A stretch of 6,845 nucleotides of DNA from Candidatus Avipropionibacterium avicola. Lineage in GTDB: Bacteria; Actinomycetota; Actinomycetes; Propionibacteriales; Propionibacteriaceae. This document shows positions 1 to 6,300 of this stretch, one piece after another. Location: positions 1 through 6,845 of the forward strand of contig DVLP01000365.1 of the NCBI GenBank assembly GCA_018715445.1, given 5' to 3'. How positions within the stretch are numbered: position 1 is the first letter of the stretch; every line of letters starts with the position of its first letter. The notes below the pieces were generated by a model. That model did no database searches, was not told the origin of the DNA, and was given only the letters and a program-made list of their open reading frames with translations. Made by a program: the position numbers and the translations under genes.

Positions 1-1220
1 CTGACCCCGGTCACCAGGTCGAACTGGGCGGCATGTTTGTACTTGCCGTCGCGGGGGTGCAGGTCGAGGTGGATGCGTCCCAGTCTGACCCCGTCGCGGA
101 CCACGTCGTAACTGGTGACGTCGGGGTGCCAGGCCGGCGCATCGACCTGCTCGTAGGAGACGTCGAACAGGCGCCCGGTGACGGTCAGCAAACCGTCGCG
201 TACCCGGGTGAAGTCAAAGTAGGTGCGCACCTGCTGGGCGTCGACGTCGAACTGTTCGCGACGGATCAGCTCGGTGTAGTGGGCGGTGTCGCCGGAGGTG
301 ATCGCGGTGATCGCCGGATCGTCGGCCTGCGCGCGGGCCAGCAACGTCGCCAGGTCCCGTTCGGCGCTGGCGCTGGCCAGGTCGGCGACCCGGTCGATGA
401 ACTCACCGATGGCTGCGCCGGTGCCGATCATCTTGACCTCGGCGTCGAAGTCCGGCCACCCGTCATGGCCGAGCAGCACGGCCTGCTCGTGACGCAGTTG
501 CAGCAGCTCGGCCAGCACGGCGTCGTTGGCCGGCCAGCCCCGCTGACCGTTGGCGGTGGCCAGGGCGATCCGACAACCACGGTCCTCGGCGAAGCTGAGG
601 TACGGGATCAGGTCGGGGTAGTCGGTGGTGACGGTGACCAGGCCGTCCTCGTCGGCCGGATGGGCCTCGATCCAGTCCTGGGGGAGCCCGGCCAACTGCT
701 CGGCGGTGACCCGGATGGAGCGGACGTCCTCGCGAATCGTCCGGGAGAACTCCTGCCCGACGACCACCATTCGCTCGGCGATCTCGGTCAGCCGTGCCCG
801 GGTGGCGTCGTCGCGGTCGACACCGCTGCGCTGGAAGTCGCGCAGCACCTTCTCGACCAGTCGGGTCGCCTGCGCGTCGAGCCCGGTGGTGTCGACGGCC
901 GCGACCACCTCGTACAGGGCCCGGTCCTGGCCACGTTCGGTGAGGAAGGCGGCGACCTCCTGGGTGGCGACTTCGGCGCGCTCCCGGACCCGTTCCTCGG
1001 GGTGGACCGCGGCGAACAACTCGGCATGGGTGGAGGCGTTCGCGACCGCGACATCGCACTGGTTCCACAGGGCGATGACCTCGTCGGCCGTCCGATCGGT
1101 GCCGTCGGTCAGGGTGGCGACCGTGGCGCGTGCCCGCGCCAACCAGGTCTCGGCGCGCTCGGCGACGAAGTCGTACCAGTCGGCGTCACGGGTGGGCAGG
1201 GCCAAGGCGTCGGAAGTCAC
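1..1220 (-). CDS. M3-family zinc oligopeptidase, N-terminal part (C-terminus beyond left edge)
   Basis: Probable cytoplasmic zinc endo-oligopeptidase of the thimet oligopeptidase / oligopeptidase A / Dcp type (peptidase family M3), which degrades short peptides. 406 residues are visible, beginning MTSDALALPTRDADWYDF. The first ~300 residues are the helix-rich, charged N-terminal half typical of the family. The best marker is LDLHPRDGKYKHAAQF at residues 385-400, a conserved M3 block that comes shortly before the HEXXH zinc site. The HEXXH itself would lie roughly 70 residues further on and is outside the window, so catalytic competence cannot be judged. No signal peptide is seen. The GTG at 1220 is chosen because it lies 7 nt after a TAGGGT -10 box, implying a leaderless mRNA; an in-frame GTG at 1229 overlaps that box and is less likely. 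The gene is divergent from the MFS transporter. The family call is firm; the subfamily and substrate are not. Confidence 0.87.
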   Translation of the reverse strand, partial: MTSDALALPTRDADWYDFVAERAETWLARARATVATLTDGTDRTADEVIALWNQCDVAVANASTHAELFAAVHPEERVRERAEVATQEVAAFLTERGQDRALYEVVAAVDTTGLDAQATRLVEKVLRDFQRSGVDRDDATRARLTEIAERMVVVGQEFSRTIREDVRSIRVTAEQLAGLPQDWIEAHPADEDGLVTVTTDYPDLIPYLSFAEDRGCRIALATANGQRGWPANDAVLAELLQLRHEQAVLLGHDGWPDFDAEVKMIGTGAAIGEFIDRVADLASASAERDLATLLARAQADDPAITAITSGDTAHYTELIRREQFDVDAQQVRTYFDFTRVRDGLLTVTGRLFDVSYEQVDAPAWHPDVTSYDVVRDGVRLGRIHLDLHPRDGKYKHAAQFDLVTGV

Positions 1221-1227
1221 GCCCGCC

Positions 1228-1233
1228 ACCCTA
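1228..1233 (-). promoter_or_regulatory. -10 box of the M3 peptidase gene (leaderless)
   Basis: TAGGGT on the minus strand fits the TANNNT -10 consensus of housekeeping sigma factors. Seven nucleotides separate it from the GTG start at 1220, so transcription should begin at or next to the start codon and leave no Shine-Dalgarno leader. No convincing -35 hexamer is visible. The same TAGGGT-N7-start layout recurs at 3109-3114. Confidence 0.6.
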
Positions 1234-1239
1234 ATCGGT

Positions 1240-1252
1240 GCCACCGGGTGGC
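1240..1252. repeat. 6+1+6 inverted repeat, possible operator
   Basis: A perfect inverted repeat, GCCACC-G-GGTGGC, lies in the divergent promoter region about 20-32 bp upstream of the predicted peptidase start, inside its promoter. A GGCCGGCC palindrome overlaps its right end at 1250-1257. It could be an operator, but short GC-rich palindromes are common by chance in such DNA and no regulator gene is in view. Confidence 0.25.
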
Positions 1253-1284
1253 CGGCCGGATCGTCGTGGCTGGATCCGGGGTCG

Positions 1285-1290
1285 TACGGT
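1285..1290 (+). promoter_or_regulatory. -10 box of the MFS transporter gene (leaderless or nearly so)
   Basis: TACGGT fits TANNNT. Its last T is 8 nt before the GTG at 1299, so the mRNA would have no leader or one of very few bases. There is no Shine-Dalgarno sequence before that GTG, which agrees with leaderless initiation. No clear -35 element is seen. Confidence 0.5.
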
Positions 1291-1298
1291 GGGCCGAC

Positions 1299-2636
1299 GT
1301 GACAAGCTCCAGTCCAGCCGCCGGGCGCTCGCGGACCCGCCCGGACCAGCAGGCCCGTCGCGCGCGGATTGCGGTCAGTGCCCTCTTCCTGACCAACGGC
1401 GCCCTGCTGGCCAACCTGCTCCCGCGCTATCCCGAGATCAAGGCCGAGCTGGGCATCGAGAACGCGGTGTACGGCCTGGCGGTTGCCGCCTTCCCGGCAG
1501 GGGCGATCCTGGCCGGGCTGGGCTCGGCGCCCCTGATCCGCCGGTTCGGTTCGGCCCGGGTGGCGGTGGTGGGGACCATCCTCACCGGGGTGGCGCTGTT
1601 GGCGGCGGGGATCGCCCCGGCGGTCGGCTTCTTCGCGCTCGGACTGTTCGTCGCCGGAGCGATGGATGCGGTCACCGACGTCGGGCAGAACGCCCATGCC
1701 CTGCAGGTGCAGCGGGCCTACGGTCGATCGATTATCAACTCCTGTCACGCGATCTGGTCGATCGGTGCCGTCCTGGGAGGCTCGATGGCGGCCGGAGCGA
1801 TCGCGATCAACCTGCCGCTCGGCATCCACCTGGGGATCTCGGCCGGTGTGTTCACCGTGGTGGCGCTGGTCGCCCTGCGATTCTGCCTGCCCAAGCAGGT
1901 CGAACCGGCCGCCGACCACGAGACCCCGACCGTACGGGCCGGGGCGCGGGTGTCGTGGCGGATCGTGGCGACGTCCGGAGCCCTGGTGCTGATCGCGATC
2001 GCCGGCACCGCGGTCGAGGATGCCGGCAACTCGTGGGCCGCGCTCTACCTCGCCGACGGTCTCGACGCGCCCAGCGCGGTCGCGGCCACCGGCTACATCG
2101 CCCTGGTCGGGGCCCAGTTCGTCGGGCGGATGCTGGCTGACGGCCTGGTCGACCGGTACGGACAACGACGGATCGCCAGGATCGGTGGTCTGGTCACCGC
2201 GGTCGGGATGGGTCTGGCCCTGATCGTGCCGAGCGTGCCGGGCACGATCGCCGGGTTTGCGGCCGCCGGTCTGGGGATCGCCACCCTGGTGCCGGCCGCC
2301 ATGCACGAGGCCGACCAGTTGCCCGGGCTGCGACCCGGCACCGGACTCACCGTGGTGTCGTGGCTGATGCGCCTCGGCTTCCTGCTGTCACCGCCGCTGG
2401 TCGGGCTCGTCGCCGACCACGTCGGCCTGCGGGTCGGACTCGTCGTCGTCCCAGTCGCCGGCCTCCTCGTCGCCGTCCTCGCCCAGGTCCTCCGCCCGGC
2501 CGTCCAGGTCGGACAGGTGGAAGGCCCGGACCGGGCCCCGGTCGGAGCGGAACCGGCCCAGCATCACGACGGTGGGGACGATCCACAACGTGACCGCGAC
2601 CAACATCGCGACGATCACCAGGGTGCGCGGGACTGA
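1299..2636 (+). CDS. MFS transporter, YbjJ/FucP-like, with extended C-terminal tail
   Basis: Predicted 12-helix inner-membrane transporter of the major facilitator superfamily; the substrate is unknown. 445 residues. Helices lie roughly at 23-43, 57-79, 86-104, 107-125, 148-168, 172-195, then a central loop (196-220), then 221-240, 258-278, 292-312, 314-334, 350-372 and 378-399. Motif-A-like loops follow helix 2 (GSAPLIRRFGSAR, 75-87) and helix 8 (GRMLADGLVDRYGQRR, 276-291). The segment GAMDAVTDVGQNAHA (120-134) followed by SCHAIWSIGAVLGG resembles the YbjJ-type family. The start is the GTG at 1299, just after a -10 box; the open frame runs upstream to 33 only because it is antisense to the peptidase. 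The transporter fold is complete by about residue 400. Residues 401-445 are a hydrophilic tail opposite the neighbouring minus-strand gene and look like read-through rather than function. Confidence 0.88.
   Translation: MTSSSPAAGRSRTRPDQQARRARIAVSALFLTNGALLANLLPRYPEIKAELGIENAVYGLAVAAFPAGAILAGLGSAPLIRRFGSARVAVVGTILTGVALLAAGIAPAVGFFALGLFVAGAMDAVTDVGQNAHALQVQRAYGRSIINSCHAIWSIGAVLGGSMAAGAIAINLPLGIHLGISAGVFTVVALVALRFCLPKQVEPAADHETPTVRAGARVSWRIVATSGALVLIAIAGTAVEDAGNSWAALYLADGLDAPSAVAATGYIALVGAQFVGRMLADGLVDRYGQRRIARIGGLVTAVGMGLALIVPSVPGTIAGFAAAGLGIATLVPAAMHEADQLPGLRPGTGLTVVSWLMRLGFLLSPPLVGLVADHVGLRVGLVVVPVAGLLVAVLAQVLRPAVQVGQVEGPDRAPVGAEPAQHHDGGDDPQRDRDQHRDDHQGARD
2388..2636. other. Convergent 249-bp antisense overlap of two membrane-protein genes
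   Basis: The 3' ends of the MFS gene (plus) and the six-helix gene (minus) overlap with codon boundaries aligned. Each TGA stop sits opposite a TCA serine codon of the other gene: Ser364 of the transporter at 2388-2390 and Ser156 of the six-helix protein at 2634-2636. Because GTC/GAC and CTC/GAG are reverse complements, Val/Leu-rich helix 12 of the transporter is antisense to the Asp/Glu-rich tail, and helix 6 of the other protein is antisense to the transporter's hydrophilic tail. No terminator hairpin is evident here. Confidence 0.8.
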
Positions 2637-3101
2637 GGCCGTGCTGACCCCCAGCATCAGCCCGACGATGCCGATCACGATCACGGCCAGACCCATCCGG
2701 GCGTACGAGGGCTGAGCGAACCAGCGTCCCAGTGGGAGGAAGTGGATCCCCATCACGATCGCGATCAGGCCGGGGATCAGCCACGGGACACCCACCAGCG
2801 GCCCACAGATCAGCACCACGACCACGATGGCGGCGAGCTGTCCGAGGTTGAGCAGGTTGTAGCGCCGGACGTTGCGGTGGAAGAGCTCCCGCTCCCCGTC
2901 GTCGGGCAGCTTGCGGCCGTACCAGAGCAGCGGGATCGCCGCGATCAGGCCCAGCGCGATCACCAAGGGGTAGGTCGCCAGCTGGGTCGCTCCGGCGATC
3001 CACCACACCAGGCCGCCGATGGTCAGCACCAGTGCCCCGATGCGCATCCCCGGCGCGTGCGCGTGGGTCGTGCGCGCTCGGTCCTCTCCCGGTTCGCTCA
3101 T
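2388..3101 (-). CDS. Six-helix membrane protein of unknown function with acidic C-terminal tail
   Basis: 237 residues. After a short charged N-terminus (MSEPGEDRAR) come about six hydrophobic segments near 19-40, 43-61, 87-101, 105-124, 135-153 and 159-181. A very acidic tail follows (about 198-234, many Asp/Glu, including DWDDDES). The segment GIHFLPLGRWFAQPSYARMG (118-137) recalls a motif of small multi-helix membrane proteins such as DUF7010; this is from memory and tentative. No catalytic motif is seen. The ATG at 3101 is chosen because TAGGGT lies 7 nt upstream (leaderless); an in-frame GTG at 3143 would add 14 residues with no membrane character and would run across the ileS promoter. 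The last 82 codons overlap the MFS gene antisense. Hydrophobic segmentation over the first 155 residues, where there is no gene overlap, supports real coding. Confidence 0.8.
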   Translation of the reverse strand: MSEPGEDRARTTHAHAPGMRIGALVLTIGGLVWWIAGATQLATYPLVIALGLIAAIPLLWYGRKLPDDGERELFHRNVRRYNLLNLGQLAAIVVVVLICGPLVGVPWLIPGLIAIVMGIHFLPLGRWFAQPSYARMGLAVIVIGIVGLMLGVSTASVPRTLVIVAMLVAVTLWIVPTVVMLGRFRSDRGPVRAFHLSDLDGRAEDLGEDGDEEAGDWDDDESDPQADVVGDEPDQRR

Positions 3102-3108
3102 GGCTCCG

Positions 3109-3114
3109 ACCCTA
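3109..3114 (-). promoter_or_regulatory. -10 box of the six-helix membrane protein gene (leaderless)
   Basis: TAGGGT on the minus strand is followed by 7 nt and then the ATG at 3101, the same geometry as in front of the peptidase gene. No Shine-Dalgarno-dependent leader would remain. A -35 box is not recognisable; the expected position falls just past the ileS -10 box on the opposite strand. Confidence 0.6.
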
Positions 3115-3124
3115 GTGCGTGGAC

Positions 3125-3130
3125 TACACT
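3125..3130 (+). promoter_or_regulatory. -10 box of the ileS T-box transcript
   Basis: TACACT fits TANNNT well and lies upstream of the T-box leader, placing the transcription start near 3137-3138. No good -35 hexamer is seen; TGGCTC at 3101-3106 is a weak candidate with an 18-bp spacer. The box is only 10 bp from the divergent -10 box at 3109-3114. Confidence 0.6.
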
Positions 3131-3154
3131 CGGCGGTGCGCACACGGCATTGAT

Positions 3155-3193
3155 GGGGCCATCACCCCGGAGCTGGTGGAAGAACGGCGGCCC
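3155..3193 (+). promoter_or_regulatory. Short T-box Stem I with AUC specifier loop
   Basis: GGGCC (3156-3160) can pair with GGCCC (3189-3193) to form the base of Stem I; GCC (3158-3160) with GGC (3186-3188) is an alternative register. Between them lie AUC at 3161-3163, followed by A3164, a short capping helix (for example ACC 3164-3166 with GGU 3175-3177), and AAGAAC on the 3' side (3180-3185), which resembles the conserved purine-rich side of a specifier loop. The whole stem spans about 39 nt, too short to hold the distal double T-loop module of long Stem I elements. The exact upper pairing is uncertain. Confidence 0.75.
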
Positions 3194-3253
3194 GAGGTCG
3201 CTCACTAGAACCACCCGTGACGTACGAAGCAAGTGGGTCCCATGGGCCTCGAA

Positions 3254-3281
3254 CCGGTCGAGCACCGATCCGGTCGAGCAC
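3254..3281 (+). repeat. 12-bp direct repeat inside the T-box leader
   Basis: CCGGTCGAGCAC occurs at 3254-3265 and again at 3270-3281, perfectly, with a 16-nt period. Each copy contains TCGAG, which can pair with CTCGA at 3248-3252, so two alternative hairpins are possible in the linker between Stem I and the T-box sequence. It may be a local duplication or part of a Stem II/III structure. Confidence 0.7.
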
Positions 3282-3290
3282 AGGGGGCCA

Positions 3291-3337
3291 AGGAGGGTGG
3301 TACCGCGGCTCGGTCCTGGATCGGGTTCGTCCCTTCG
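3291..3337 (+). promoter_or_regulatory. T-box antisequestrator domain
   Basis: GGAGGG (3292-3297) can pair with CCCUUC (3331-3336) as helix A1. The 7-nt bulge UGGUACC (3298-3304) is where UGGU contacts the tRNA acceptor end. GCG (3305-3307) pairs with CGU (3328-3330) as helix A2, which extends into a hairpin (GGUC 3312-3315 with GAUC 3319-3322). This matches the canonical AGGGUGGNACCGCG...CGUCCCU layout. Confidence 0.85.
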
Positions 3338-3376
3338 TCAGTGAAGCGTCACCGACGCACCACAGCGAGCCGAAGG
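3332..3376 (+). promoter_or_regulatory. Shine-Dalgarno sequestrator hairpin
   Basis: CCUUCG (3332-3337) is the exact complement of CGAAGG (3371-3376), which contains most of the ileS ribosome binding site. Between them a hairpin can form: GCGUC 3346-3350 with GACGC 3354-3358, and GUG 3341-3343 with CAC 3361-3363. The anti-SD strand shares five bases with helix A1 of the antisequestrator, so the two folds exclude each other. A second possible anti-SD is GGUCCU 3312-3317 against AGGACC 3374-3379. Confidence 0.7.
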
Positions 3377-3377
3377 A
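3372..3377 (+). promoter_or_regulatory. ileS ribosome binding site
   Basis: GAAGGA lies 8 nt before the ATG at 3386 and is the only good Shine-Dalgarno among the genes whose starts are in this window. It fixes the ileS start; the frame stays open upstream to 3233, but that stretch is the T-box RNA. Confidence 0.8.
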
Positions 3378-3385
3378 CCACCCAG

Positions 3386-6300
3386 ATGAGCCAGTACCGC
3401 CCCGTCCCACCCCAGGTCGACCTGTCTGCCGTCGACCGGGAGATCCTGGACCTGTGGGCTGACCGCGACACCTTCACCCAGTCCTGGGAGCAGACCGCCG
3501 ACGGTGAGCCGTGGACCTTCTACGAGGGCCCGCCCACCGCCAACGGCAACCCCGGCACCCACCACGTGGAGGCTCGCGTCTTCAAGGACGTCTTCCCCCG
3601 TTTCCGGACCATGCAAGGCCGCCGGGTGGACCGCAAGGCCGGCTGGGACTGCCACGGCCTGCCGGTCGAGCTGGCCGTCGAGAAGGAGCTCGGCTTCACC
3701 GGCAAGGGCGACATCGAGGCCTACGGGATCGAGCCGTTCAACGCCAAGTGCCGCGAGTCCGTCCAGCGCCACGTCGGGGCCTTCGCCGAGATGACCAACC
3801 GGATGGGCTACTGGGTCAACCTCGACAACGCCTACTGGACGATGTCGGGTGACTACGTCCAGTCGGTGTGGTGGGCGTTGAAGCAGATCTTCGACAAGCA
3901 ACTGCTGGTCGAGGACCACCGGGTGGCCCCGTACTGTCCGCGCTGTGGCACCGGACTGAGTGACCACGAGCTCGCCCAGGGCTACGAGGACGTCACCGAC
4001 CCGTCGGTCTACGTCCGGTTCCCCCTGACCTCCGGCCCCTACGCCGGTCAGGCGTCGCTGCTGGTCTGGACGACCACCCCCTGGACGCTGGTCTCCAACG
4101 GCCTGGTCGCCGCCAAGGCCGATGTCACCTATGCCCTGGTGGACAACGGATCCGAGCAGCTGGTGGTGGCCGAGCCGCTGATCGGGACCGCGCTCGGTGA
4201 GGGGTGGGAGGTGCGTGACACCTTCGCCGGGACCGACCTGCTCGGATGGACCTACCAACGGCCCTTCGACCTGGTCGAGTGGCCGGGCACGGCCCACTTC
4301 GTGGTGAACGAGGACTACGTCACCACCGAGGACGGTACGGGTCTGGTGCACCAGGCCCCGGCCTTCGGTGAGGACGACTTCGCCTCCTGCCGCCGCAACG
4401 ACGTCGCCCTGGTCAACCCGATCGACGGGCAGGGCCGCTTCCTCGCCGAGGTGCCGCTGGTCGGTGGGGTCTTCTTCAAGGACGCGGATCCGGTGCTGAT
4501 CGCCGACCTCGAGTCGCGCGGTCTGATGTTCCGCCACGAGGCCTACGACCACTCGTACCCGCACTGCTGGCGATGCCACACCGTGCTGATCTACTACGCG
4601 CAGCCCTCGTGGTACATCCGCACCACCCAGATCGTCGACGAGCTGGTCCGCGAGAACGAGGCCACCACCTGGTACCCCGACACCATCAAGCACGGCCGCT
4701 TCGGCGACTGGCTCAACAACAATGTCGACTGGGCCCTGTCCCGCAAGCGCTACTGGGGCACCCCCCTGCCGATCTGGCGCAACGACGTCGATCCCAGCGA
4801 CATGGTGTGCGTCGGATCGCTGGCCGAGTTGGGAGAGCTCGCCGGTAGCGACCTGTCCGAGCTCGACCCGCACCGCCCGTTCATCGACGAGGTCACCTTC
4901 ACCCGTCCCGGCGTCGACGGCACCTACCGGCGCGTGCCCGAGGTGATCGATGCCTGGTTCGACTCCGGGTCGATGCCCTTTGCCCAGTTCGGATATCCGC
5001 ATGTGCCGGGATCGGCCGAGGCCTTCGAGAAGGCCTACCCGGCCGACTTCATCGCCGAGGCCATCGACCAGACCCGTGGCTGGTTCTACACGCTGATGGC
5101 GGTCGGCACCCTGGTGTTCGACCAGTCCTCGTACCGCAATGTGCTCTGCCTGGGCCACATCCTGGCCGAGGACGGACGCAAGATGTCCAAGCACCTGGGC
5201 AACATCCTCGAGCCGATCCCATTGATGGACACCCACGGTGCCGATGCGGTGCGCTGGTTCATGGCGGCCGGGGGATCGCCCTGGGCGGCTCGACGGGTCG
5301 GCCACCAGACCATCGCCGAGACCGTGCGCAAGGTGCTGCTGACCTACTGGAACACCGTGGCCTTCCAGGCGTTGTACGCCGGGGTGAACGACTGGTCCCC
5401 GGTCGGCCCCTCGACGGGCTCGGGGGTCGGGGCGGGCTCGGGCCCCTCGACGGGCTCGGCGAGCGATGCGGGGAGCGGGCATGTGCTGGACCGGTGGCTG
5501 AGGGCCGCGACCTCCAAGCTGGTCAGCGATGTCACTGCTGCGTTGGAGGACTTCGACACCCAGCGCACCGGTCAGCTGATCGGTGAGTTCGTCGACGACC
5601 TGTCGAACTGGTACGTCCGGCGTTCGCGTCGCCGCTTCTGGCACGGCGATGCCGGGGCGCTGCAGACCTTGCACGACACCCTCGACGTCGTCACCCGGCT
5701 GATGGCCCCGCTCACCCCGTTCGTGACCGAGCGCGTGTGGCAGGACCTCTTCGCTGTCCAGGACGGGCAGCCGGAGTCGGTCCACCTGGCCTCCTGGCCG
5801 GTGGCCGATGCCGCCGATCGTGATGACGAGCTGTTGGTGGCCATGCGGCTGACCCGTCGGTTGGTCGAGCTGGGCCGTGCGGCCCGGTCGGAGGCCTCGG
5901 TGAAGATCCGCCAGCCGCTGCGGCGTGCGCTGGTCCCGACCGCTGCCCACCAACGGCTCTCGGCCGAACTGCTGGACGAGATCGCCGCCGAGCTGAACGT
6001 CGGTGCGGTCGAGTCCTTCTCCGGTGCCGGCGACCTGGTCGACCACTCGGCCAAGGGCAACTTCCGCAACCTGGGCAAGAGGTTCGCCAAGGACACCCCG
6101 AAGGTGGCCGCCGCGATCGCCGCGGCCGATGCGTCCGCGCTGGCGGGTGCCCTGGCCGAGGCGGGCACCGCCACGGTGAGCGTCGAGGGCCTCGGGGAGG
6201 TCGAGGTGGGAGCCGATGACGTCCTGATCTCGGAGCGACCCCGCGAGGGATGGTCGGTGGTCAACGAACAGGGTGAGACCATCGCGCTCGACCTGGAGAT

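Larger units (their letters stand above)
3138..3385 (+). ncRNA. T-box riboswitch leader of ileS (tRNA-Ile sensor, translational type)
   Basis: The ~248-nt leader holds the parts of a T-box element in order. These are a short Stem I with an AUC (Ile) specifier (3161-3163), a middle region with possible Stem II-type pairing (CCAC 3211-3214 with GTGG 3234-3237), the conserved T-box sequence AGGGTGGTACCGCG (3294-3307), and a 3' strand that can pair either with the T-box or with the Shine-Dalgarno. The UGGU bulge complements a tRNA 3' end ACCA, which fits the A73 discriminator of tRNA-Ile. No hairpin followed by a U run is present, so control should act on translation rather than termination, as is known for actinobacterial ileS T-boxes with shortened Stem I. 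The expected behaviour is that uncharged tRNA-Ile stabilises the antisequestrator and frees the ribosome site. Confidence 0.9.

Noticed and set aside
463..1068. Arg/Pro-rich minus-strand frame within the peptidase gene
   Set aside because: Out-of-frame shadow of the peptidase; composition is typical of shifted GC-rich reading frames.
33..1298. Long plus-strand open frame upstream of and continuous with the MFS gene
   Set aside because: It is the in-register antisense of the M3 peptidase, which has a recognised conserved block; the peptide is Gly/Asp/Val-rich with no family features, and the transporter starts naturally at 1299.
3102..3143. N-terminal extension of the six-helix protein from a GTG at 3143
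   Set aside because: The ATG at 3101 has a well-placed -10 box 7 nt upstream; the extension would be transcribed across the ileS promoter and adds no recognisable sequence.
2742..3344. Plus-strand frame crossing the six-helix gene and the T-box leader
   Set aside because: It is antisense to membrane-helix coding sequence and passes through the conserved T-box RNA; it is His/Gln/Asp-rich without motifs.
3308..3385. Intrinsic terminator in the ileS leader
   Set aside because: Hairpins exist (for example 3341-3363), but none is followed by a U run, so transcription attenuation is not supported.
3233..3385. Upstream extension of ileS by 51 codons
   Set aside because: This stretch encodes the T-box RNA; the ATG at 3386 has a good Shine-Dalgarno and matches the usual IleRS N-terminus.
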